Positions 7,111-12,665 of a DNA stretch of 16,687 nucleotides are shown here, piece by piece; position 1 is the stretch's first letter, and each line of letters starts with the position of its first letter. The stretch lies in assembly GCA_027484885.1 (NCBI GenBank), contig JAIXSD010000426.1:1-16687 (forward strand), given 5' to 3'. The stretch comes from Rubrivivax sp. (GTDB taxonomy: Bacteria > Pseudomonadota > Gammaproteobacteria > Burkholderiales > Burkholderiaceae_C). The position numbers and the translations under genes are program-made. Below the pieces are notes generated by a model, which ran no database searches, was not told where the DNA came from, and saw only the letters and a list, made by a program, of their open reading frames with translations.

Positions 7111-9324
7111 ATGTCCGCTTGCGATGCGCTCGCCCGTCTACTTCGGGTCGGTTCTCTTGGCTTGGCGCTCGCTGGTCTGGGGGGCGGTGCCTGGGCGCAG
7201 CATTTCGACGTGGAGCTGCGTACCGACAAAGGCCCGGTGGCCGGCAGTCGCATCGAGACTGACTTCTACGGCGATCTCGGCTTGGCCGGCCAGCTGCCCA
7301 TCGACGGGCTCACCGCTTACCGCCTGTTTCCGGCCTATTTTGGTGATTTCCCGGGCGGCAAGTACGCCACGGCCAATCCGGGCTTCCAGGCCTTCAGCGG
7401 CTGGTTCGCGCCGGGGGAGCAGATCCACTTTCGTGCCCTGGGCCGCCTGCAGTACTGGTCGCCCGCGACCGGCAAATGGGGGGCTGCGCCGACGGGCGTC
7501 AAGATCACCTTGTTCGGCGGCATCCCGCCCGAGGTGGTGCTGGGCTACAGCACCAATCCCACCTTGTGGGCCGATCAGTACGCCTACTATGCCGCCGGCA
7601 CGCGTTTTGATTCGCAAGGCATTGCCGGCCCGCTGACCGCTCTGATCGACGAGACCAAGACTGGTGGCACCTTCCATTCTCATCTGGACTGGAAGATCTC
7701 GGCCAGCAGTGGCACACCGCCGGTAGGCGCCTATCTGGTGACTCTGGAGCTGTGGTCGCCTGTTCTGGTCTCGGGTCAACCCAAGTACCTGACCTCGCAG
7801 CCCTTCCACGTGATCTTTGAGTCGGGCATCAACACCCAGCAGATGCAGCAGGCTTTCGCAGCACGCATCACCCCGCCCTGTGCAGCGCAAACGCTCAGCT
7901 GGTCGGTGGGTGGGGCAAGCTGTTCGGCTGTGGCGGGCGAGGCTGCTTCGGGCGCCACAATCACGCTCGACGACACCAGTTCGCCGGCGACGGGCAGCGC
8001 GCGCTTCAGCTGCAGCAGCGGGCGCTGGGGACCGCCCAGCCAGGCCAGTTGCAGCCTGCCGCCGCCGCCGGTCTGCCCGGCGCAGACCCTGAGCTGGGCC
8101 GTGGACGGCCAGAGCTGCAGTGCCAGCGTGGCGTCGACCGAGTCGGGGCAGAGCCAGGTGCTGGTCGACAACATGGCCCCCACTCTGGGCGAGGCCAGCT
8201 TCAGCTGTGTTGCCGGGCAATGGAGCGCGCCCAGCAGCAGCCGCTGCGCCGTGCCGCCTCCCCCGGCCTGTGCGGCTCAGCAGCTCACTTGGAGCGTGGG
8301 TGGCGTCGCTTGCTCCGCTTCGGCCAGCGCTACAAGTTCGGGCGTGACGGTGCAGCTGGATGATCGCCAGGCGCCCGCCACGGGCTCGGCCCGCTTTGAG
8401 TGCCGCAATGGGCAATGGAGTAGCGCTTCGGCCGCCAGTTGCGCCCTGCCGCCTCCGGCGGCTTGCACTGCGCAGAGCCTGAGCTGGGTGGTGGAGGGGC
8501 ACAGCTGCGGCGCGACGACGGCTGCAGCAGCGTCGGGAGCGGAGCAGCAGCTGTTCGATCAGATGGGCCCTGCGGTAGGCGACGCCAGCTTCAGCTGCCA
8601 GGACGGGCGTTGGAGTGCGCCGCTGCGTGCCCGCTGCGCGCCGCAAGTTTTGGCCGCTTGCGTCGCGCAGGCAGTCACCTGGAGTGAGGCAGGCGCCAGT
8701 TGTTCGGGCAATTTGCTGGCTGCCGCCTCGGGGGCTTCGCAGACCGTGCAGGACAGCACGGCGCCGACCACGGGCCAGGCGTTCTACAGCTGCAGCGACG
8801 GGCGCTGGAGCGCGAGCTCAGCGACGGCAGCGCGCTGCAGCGAGGCGCCGCCACCGGCCTGCCCCGGCCGCACGCTGAACTGGGATGTGGGCGGCCTGGT
8901 CTGCAGCGCCACGGTGCCCGAGACGGTTTCAGGTGGCAGCAGTGTCGCGGTGGATCGGCAGGAGCCGCTGACCGGCTCCGCCCGCTTTGCCTGCACGCAA
9001 GGGCAATGGAGCGGCGCCAGCGATGCCAGCTGCCAGGCGTCAGCGCCCAAGCCTTGTGTGGCGCAAGCCCTGAGCTGGGTGCAAGCCGGTGAGCGCTGTG
9101 AGGCGATGGCGCCCGCCAGCCCCTCGGGCAGCCTGCTGCAATTGCAAGACAGCTTGGTGCCCAACACCGGTTCGGCCAGCTTCCGCTGTACCGAAGGGCG
9201 TTGGAGCGAGGCTATCGAAGCCGCGTGCCAAGCGCCGCCGGTCAAGCCCCTGCCGCCGGCACGCACGCCGACCGCGCCCTGGACGCCCTCGGTGCAGCTG
9301 CCGTGGGAGCGTCCGCGCCGCTGA
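7111..9324 (+). CDS. Secreted all3515-like protein fused to seven Cys-rich 65-residue repeats
   Basis: A 737-residue secreted protein. A signal peptide (core LGLALAGLGGGAWA) is probably cleaved after Ala29, placing His31 at position 2 of the mature chain. Residues about 30-255 are paralogous to the two proteins that follow. Shared features are the early His, an NPGFQ motif, FHSHLDW with an HxH pair (His189/His191), PVGAYLVTLEL and FHVIFESG near the end. These His residues are candidate metal ligands. From Cys257 come seven tandem repeats starting at 257, 322, 387, 452, 517, 584 and 649, each with four Cys and a C..G.WS signature, joined by Pro-rich linkers. The protein ends in a Pro-rich tail with no PEP-CTERM signal. 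There is no Shine-Dalgarno sequence before ATG 7111, which is only 13 bp from site B. It is probably the first gene of a unit with the 9381 gene. The function is not established; periplasmic or surface metal binding is inferred. Confidence 0.82.
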   Translation: MSACDALARLLRVGSLGLALAGLGGGAWAQHFDVELRTDKGPVAGSRIETDFYGDLGLAGQLPIDGLTAYRLFPAYFGDFPGGKYATANPGFQAFSGWFAPGEQIHFRALGRLQYWSPATGKWGAAPTGVKITLFGGIPPEVVLGYSTNPTLWADQYAYYAAGTRFDSQGIAGPLTALIDETKTGGTFHSHLDWKISASSGTPPVGAYLVTLELWSPVLVSGQPKYLTSQPFHVIFESGINTQQMQQAFAARITPPCAAQTLSWSVGGASCSAVAGEAASGATITLDDTSSPATGSARFSCSSGRWGPPSQASCSLPPPPVCPAQTLSWAVDGQSCSASVASTESGQSQVLVDNMAPTLGEASFSCVAGQWSAPSSSRCAVPPPPACAAQQLTWSVGGVACSASASATSSGVTVQLDDRQAPATGSARFECRNGQWSSASAASCALPPPAACTAQSLSWVVEGHSCGATTAAAASGAEQQLFDQMGPAVGDASFSCQDGRWSAPLRARCAPQVLAACVAQAVTWSEAGASCSGNLLAAASGASQTVQDSTAPTTGQAFYSCSDGRWSASSATAARCSEAPPPACPGRTLNWDVGGLVCSATVPETVSGGSSVAVDRQEPLTGSARFACTQGQWSGASDASCQASAPKPCVAQALSWVQAGERCEAMAPASPSGSLLQLQDSLVPNTGSASFRCTEGRWSEAIEAACQAPPVKPLPPARTPTAPWTPSVQLPWERPRR
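7879..9249 (+). repeat. Seven in-frame tandem protein repeats of about 65 residues with 4 Cys each
   Basis: The repeats begin at Cys codons 7879, 8074, 8269, 8464, 8659, 8860 and 9055, a spacing of 195 bp except for one unit of 201 bp. The consensus is C-x-A-Q-x-L-S-W ... C-S-A ... SG ... D ... P-x-T-G-x-A-x-F-x-C-x-x-G-x-W-S ... C followed by Pro/Ala linkers. All 28 Cys are conserved, which suggests two disulphides per unit in an extracytoplasmic rod. The last half (FxCxxGxWS...C) resembles a CCP/sushi module, but I do not assign that family. The units are clearly divergent in sequence, so the amplification is not recent. Confidence 0.9.
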
Positions 9325-9380
9325 GCTTGGCCGTTCGCATTTCGTATCTTGTGTTGACTTATTGAGGAGTGAGGACCTGA

Positions 9381-10136
9381 ATGATGAAAAGAACAAACTT
9401 GTACCGATGGCTGGGGGTTGCCATGCTGGCCGCGAGCGCGGCATCTTCGGCCTTGGCGGCCGATCATGCCGGCGATGTGGCCGTTTCGGCGCGCGAGGGG
9501 CAGCTGAAGCTGGGCGGCCAGCGGCTTGAGATCCATGGCCTGACTGGATTCAACATCTACCGCGCCGATCTGGGTGACCTGTTTCATGGCCCCTGGGCCA
9601 CCAGCAACCCGGGCTTTCAGACCCAGGGCACTGAACGACTCAAGCCTGGGGTGGAGATTGGATTTGAAGGCCTGGGCGCGCTCAGCTTCTGGGACGGCGT
9701 GCGCTGGAACCTGGCGCCGCAGGGCACGCAGCTGCGTGTGTCTGACTATCTCGAGGCAGACAGCATCTGGACGGCGGCTGGTGTCTCGCATGGGACCAGC
9801 CAGCTGCTGGGGGAAGCCACTGCATCAGGCAAGCTGCATGAACACCTGGTTTTCTCTATCACCGAAGGCGCTGCCTTGGGGGCCTACCAAATCACCTTGC
9901 GCTTGACCTCGGCAGACTATCTGAGCTCCGATCCCTTCTACATGGTGCTGAACCGAGGTCTTGACGATGCGTCGTTCCAGCGCGCGCGCGAGGCCTTCAT
10001 TCAAACCTCGCCGGTCCCCGAGCCGGCATCGGCCGCCATCCTGGCTCTGGGGCTCGTGCTTGTGTGGGTCAGTTCGCGGCGGCGTCAAGCCGGGCGCAGA
10101 GCGACCCATTCAACTAGGGGGTTGGCGATAACTTAA
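9381..10136 (+). CDS. PEP-CTERM-anchored all3515-like protein (paralogue 2)
   Basis: A 251-residue protein. The signal peptide is probably cleaved after Ala26 (SALA), giving a mature start at ADHAGDVAV with His29 at mature position 3. The body matches its neighbour at 10226 closely: LEIHGLTGFNIYRADLGDL, GPWATSNPGFQTQ, FEGLGALSFW, LHEHLVFSIT (His153/His155), GAYQITLRL and DPFYMVLNRGL. A PEP-CTERM signal starts with VPEP at residue 212, followed by a hydrophobic helix and SSRRRQ, so it should be processed by an exosortase; none lies in this window. About 15 residues follow the Arg cluster, more than usual for PEP-CTERM. GAGGAG and GAGGA lie upstream of ATG 9381. The 56-bp gap from the previous gene shows no clear promoter, so cotranscription is likely. 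The family name all3515-like (Zur-repressed PEP-CTERM) is recalled knowledge, not a search result. Confidence 0.83.
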   Translation: MMKRTNLYRWLGVAMLAASAASSALAADHAGDVAVSAREGQLKLGGQRLEIHGLTGFNIYRADLGDLFHGPWATSNPGFQTQGTERLKPGVEIGFEGLGALSFWDGVRWNLAPQGTQLRVSDYLEADSIWTAAGVSHGTSQLLGEATASGKLHEHLVFSITEGAALGAYQITLRLTSADYLSSDPFYMVLNRGLDDASFQRAREAFIQTSPVPEPASAAILALGLVLVWVSSRRRQAGRRATHSTRGLAIT

Positions 10137-10153
10137 ATGCAAGTAAGTTGCAT
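10137..10153. promoter_or_regulatory. Operator-like inverted repeat, site C (ATGCAA-N5-TTGCAT)
   Basis: ATGCAAGTAAGTTGCAT begins directly after the TAA of the preceding gene and has the same half-sites and spacer length as site B. It overlaps a candidate -10 hexamer for the next gene (CATAAT, 10151-10156), the geometry expected of a repressor site. Confidence 0.72.
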
Positions 10154-10156
10154 AAT
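10151..10156 (+). promoter_or_regulatory. Candidate -10 box of the 10226 gene
   Basis: CATAAT (5 of 6 matches) overlaps the right half of operator C. It would give a leader of about 63 nt to the ATG at 10226. No clear -35 hexamer is visible at standard spacing, so this is a modest call. Confidence 0.4.
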
Positions 10157-10225
10157 TGCTGAGTCGTTTCTAGCCATTGAACTGACCCGCCCGTTCCATC
10201 TGAAATCACTGCTAGGAGAAATTTC

Positions 10226-10939
10226 ATGCTGAAGAATCTGTCTGTCAAACTGGCCTTCGCGGCCCTTGCTGTGCTGCCGGTCTGGGCCGTCGCAGGTGAA
10301 GACCACGCGGGCGACATCGCTGTTTCGGCCGTCAACGGCAAATTGACCGTTGGCGGCTCGCACTTTGAAACCCACGGGGTGACCGGCTTCAATATCTACG
10401 AAGCCGACTTCGGCGATCTCGCCAGCGGACCCTGGGCCACCAAGGACCCTGGCTTCCAGACCCAGGCCGGCAGCCTGCTGAAGCCGGGCGCGCTGATCTC
10501 CTTCGAGGGCCTGGGCGCCTTGAGCTTCTGGAACGGGGCCAATTGGGGCGCGCCGGCCGCAGGCTATGGTGTGAGCATCGCCGATGTCTACCAGGACGCG
10601 CCGACCACCTGGACCCTCGGTGGCGTGAGCCAGGGCGAGACCCAGTATGTGTCTGAGGTCTCCGCAGGCGGCACCATCCATGATCACCTGAAGATGTCGG
10701 TGACGCCCAATGCGCCGGTGGGCGCCTACCTGATCGAGCTGAAGCTGAAGTCGGATGACTATGCCGCCTCCGATTCCTTCTACATCGTCTTCAACCGTGG
10801 CTTGAGCGAGGCTGCCTTTGAGAATTCGGTCGATGCCCTGGTGGCCGCTCCGGTTCCAGAGCCCAGCAGCTACATCCTGATGCTGGGCGGCCTCGGGGCT
10901 GTCGGCTTGCTGGTGCGCCGCCGCCGCGCGGTCGTTTGA
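10226..10939 (+). CDS. PEP-CTERM-anchored all3515-like protein (paralogue 3)
   Basis: A 237-residue protein with a Shine-Dalgarno sequence, AGGAG, seven bases before ATG 10226. The signal peptide is probably cleaved after AVA (residue 23), so the mature chain begins GEDHAGDIAVS with His27 at position 4. Conserved features are SHFETHGVTGFNIYEADFGDL, GPWATKDPGFQTQ, FEGLGALSFWNG, TIHDHLKMSVT (His152/His154), GAYLIELKLKSDDY and FYIVFNRGLSEAAFE. It ends in a canonical PEP-CTERM signal: VPEP at residue 210, a hydrophobic segment and RRRRAVV. It should therefore be exported and processed by an exosortase onto or through the outer surface. It has its own operator-like site and -10 candidate, so it can be controlled separately from paralogue 2. 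The early His, the ETHG His and the HxH pair are candidate zinc ligands. Cyanobacterial relatives are reported to be Zur-repressed; the biochemical role here is inferred. Confidence 0.86.
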   Translation: MLKNLSVKLAFAALAVLPVWAVAGEDHAGDIAVSAVNGKLTVGGSHFETHGVTGFNIYEADFGDLASGPWATKDPGFQTQAGSLLKPGALISFEGLGALSFWNGANWGAPAAGYGVSIADVYQDAPTTWTLGGVSQGETQYVSEVSAGGTIHDHLKMSVTPNAPVGAYLIELKLKSDDYAASDSFYIVFNRGLSEAAFENSVDALVAAPVPEPSSYILMLGGLGAVGLLVRRRRAVV

Positions 10940-10965
10940 GCCCTTCGATTCGGGCTCGCTGAGCG

Positions 10966-10990
10966 AAGGCCTGCCGTGATGGCAGGCCTT
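10966..10990. terminator. Perfect 10-bp hairpin between convergent genes
   Basis: AAGGCCTGCC and GGCAGGCCTT pair perfectly around the loop GTGAT. It lies between the convergent 3' ends of paralogue 3 and the LuxR-type gene and can serve both directions, though no long T-tract follows on either side. A second, shorter dyad (GAGCCC/GGGCTC, 10938-10957) overlaps the stop of paralogue 3. Confidence 0.65.
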
Positions 10991-11018
10991 GCGCATTTCA
11001 GGGATTCAGCTCAATTCG

Positions 11019-11735
11019 TCAAGCCAGCGCCAGATCCAGGCTGCGGGCGGCTTGCCAGCGGTGCAGTTTGCCGTAGATGGCGCTGAGGCGGCGGCCGATG
11101 TCTTCGCTGGCCAGGCGCCAGAGCTGGGCGATCTCGGCGGGCAGGCGGCCGAGGGCGATCAGGCTGAGCAGGTGCTGATCGGCGCGGGTCAGCTCGTTGA
11201 ACACCTGATCGGGTTCGCAGTTCGGGCCCACGGCCGGGGTCAGGTCTTGCGCCGCGGCAAGGGCCTGGGCGCGCTCCAGGCTGATGCGGCTCAGGCCCAT
11301 GCTCTGCAGGGTCTGGCGCGCCAGCTCGGGCGACATCAGGGCCTGGCCGGCTTGCAGCTGGCTGAGGGCCTGGGGCAGGCTGCTGCCGCGTTCGCACTCG
11401 ACCATATAGCCATGGGCGCCATCGGCCAGGGTGTCGAACAGCATGGTGTCGTGGGCGCAGGAGCTGAGCAGCAGCACCCTGGGCGCCTCGGGCAGGCGGC
11501 GCAGCTGCTGCAGCAGCCGGCGTACATGGCCGTCGGCCAGGCGCAGATCGCAGGCCAGAAACTGGGCGCGGCTGGCGCGCAGGGCGGGCAGGCAATCGGT
11601 GGCGCGCTCGCTGCTGCCGGCGATCTGCCAGCGGCCGTCTTCGGCCAGGGCTGTGCACGAGGACTCGATCGATTTGGACGCGCGGCGCAGCAGGAAAACG
11701 GAGGACATGGGCATCAACAGGGGCAAGCGCTGCAT
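11019..11735 (-). CDS. LuxR/NarL-type regulator with a degenerate receiver domain
   Basis: A protein of 238 residues from ATG 11735; ATGs at 11714 and 11708 are also possible and would fit a normal receiver N-terminus (MSSVFLLRR). Residues about 11-135 resemble a response-regulator receiver: an Asp in ACDLRLADG (Asp63), RVLLLSS, and ADGAHGYMVE. However, the N-terminal acidic pair is missing (FLLRRAS) and the conserved Lys is Glu (GYMVE), so normal aspartyl phosphorylation is doubtful. Residues about 182-233 (LTRADQHLLSLIALGRLPAEIAQLWRL through RRLSAIYGKL) match a divergent GerE/LuxR helix-turn-helix. No sensor kinase gene is adjacent. It is divergent from the GST-family gene and convergent with the PEP-CTERM gene. 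Its targets cannot be read from this window. A GG-rich stretch precedes ATG 11735, but a -10-like CACAAT overlaps that ATG, so the start is uncertain. Confidence 0.75.
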   Translation of the reverse strand: MQRLPLLMPMSSVFLLRRASKSIESSCTALAEDGRWQIAGSSERATDCLPALRASRAQFLACDLRLADGHVRRLLQQLRRLPEAPRVLLLSSCAHDTMLFDTLADGAHGYMVECERGSSLPQALSQLQAGQALMSPELARQTLQSMGLSRISLERAQALAAAQDLTPAVGPNCEPDQVFNELTRADQHLLSLIALGRLPAEIAQLWRLASEDIGRRLSAIYGKLHRWQAARSLDLALA

Positions 11736-11742
11736 TGTGCAG

Positions 11743-11818
11743 GCCCCACCCGGGGCAACAACCCCGCGATCCGGGGTGTTGAAAGCCGCGCCGGTGGCGC
11801 ATCGCACAGTGGACTGTG
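11743..11818. repeat. Three consecutive dyads in the divergent LuxR/GST intergenic region
   Basis: Within 76 bp there are three perfect inverted repeats: GCCCC-ACCC-GGGGC (11743-11756), ACCCCG-CGATC-CGGGGT (11761-11777) and CACAGT-GG-ACTGTG (11805-11818). The third is a compact 14-bp dyad typical of a transcription factor site. The first two could fold in the LuxR leader if transcription starts far upstream. No protein is assigned to them. Confidence 0.5.
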
Positions 11819-11870
11819 GCCGGTGATGCGCGTGTCGCACAATCGGCCGCCACCACTTCTGTGATCGACC

Positions 11871-12515
11871 GTGAGCGTTTCTCTGCCGCCTGTGCTCTAC
11901 ACCTTCCGGCGCTGCCCCTATGCCATGCGGGCGCGCCTGGCTTTGCGTCAGGCGGGCGTGGCGGTTCAGGCCCGCGAGATCCAGCTGCGCGCCAAGCCGG
12001 CGGCCCTGCTGCAGGTCTCGCCCAAAGGCACGGTGCCGGTGCTGCTGCTGCCTGACGGTCAGGTGCTGGAGCAAAGCCTGGACATCATGCGCTGGGCCTT
12101 GGCACAGAACGACCCGGCCGGGTGGCTGACCGCGGCGCCGCTGGCGGAGCAACTGGCCTGGATCGAGCGCAACGACGGCCCCTTCAAGCGCCTGCTCGAT
12201 CGCTACAAATACCCGCAGCGGCAGCAGCCACCCGATCAGCCCGAGGCCATGTTCGCGGCCGCGCTGGCGCTGCAGTTGCAGCCCATGGAAGCCGCCTTGC
12301 AACGCCACGCCTTTTTGTGCGGGCCGCACTGCGGCCTGGCCGATATGGCCTTGCTACCCTTTGTGCGCCAGTTCGCGGCGGTGGACCCCGCAGCCTTTGC
12401 GGCTGCGCCGCTGCCGGCGCTGCAGGCCTGGCTGCAAGCCTTGCTGGCCCAGCCTTTGTTCGAGGCGGTGATGGAGAAGCTGCCGCTGTGGGCCGAGGAC
12501 ATGCCGCCCGCTTGA
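11871..12515 (+). CDS. Glutathione S-transferase family protein (glutaredoxin 2-like)
   Basis: A 214-residue protein with a GTG start, the only start that keeps the beta-1 strand of the thioredoxin-like fold. The N-terminal domain (about 8-80) has RRCPYAMRARL, a CPYA motif with Cys15, as in glutaredoxin-like GSTs that have lost the second Cys. It also has the cis-proline site GTVPVLLL (Pro57) and the glutathione gamma-glutamyl site LEQSLDIMRW. The helical C-terminal domain (about 95-214) includes RNDGPFKRLLDRYKYP and CGLADMALLPFVRQFA. Members use glutathione for thiol exchange or conjugation in the cytoplasm; the substrate cannot be predicted. CACAAT at 11838-11843 is a candidate -10 box. It is followed by sppA, with hairpins between the two genes. 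Confidence 0.85.
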   Translation: MSVSLPPVLYTFRRCPYAMRARLALRQAGVAVQAREIQLRAKPAALLQVSPKGTVPVLLLPDGQVLEQSLDIMRWALAQNDPAGWLTAAPLAEQLAWIERNDGPFKRLLDRYKYPQRQQPPDQPEAMFAAALALQLQPMEAALQRHAFLCGPHCGLADMALLPFVRQFAAVDPAAFAAAPLPALQAWLQALLAQPLFEAVMEKLPLWAEDMPPA

Positions 12516-12544
12516 GCCGGGCTCCCTGGCTTTCGTCTCGCGCA

Positions 12545-12576
12545 CGGGCCCTGCTGCACAATCGCCGCAGGGCCCG
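12545..12576 (+). terminator. Strong 10-bp GC hairpin after the GST-family gene
   Basis: CGGGCCCTGC and GCAGGGCCCG pair perfectly across a 12-nt loop, 29 bases after the stop. There is no T-tract. The loop contains CACAAT, a possible -10 box for sppA, so the dyad could instead be a regulatory site. A second hairpin, CAGACAG-GCAGA-CTGTCTG, follows at 12597-12615 in the sppA leader. Confidence 0.45.
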
Positions 12577-12665
12577 GGCGGTGGCTGGCTGGCTGACAGA
12601 CAGGCAGACTGTCTGACTGAAGCAAGCCGCCTGCCGGGCTGTCCATCATTCATTCGGGAGCCGGC

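Noticed and set aside
5387..7636. A 749-residue plus-strand frame across the receptor and into the next gene
   Set aside because: It is a shadow of the TonB-dependent receptor and crosses the operator region; it has no family features.
7138..8646. A 502-residue minus-strand frame opposite the Cys-rich repeat gene
   Set aside because: It is an Arg/Ala-rich antisense shadow; the plus-strand frame has a signal peptide and conserved Cys repeats.
11736..12329. A longer minus-strand frame that would extend the LuxR-type protein to 436 residues
   Set aside because: The extra part is antisense to the GST-family gene and crosses the divergent promoter region.
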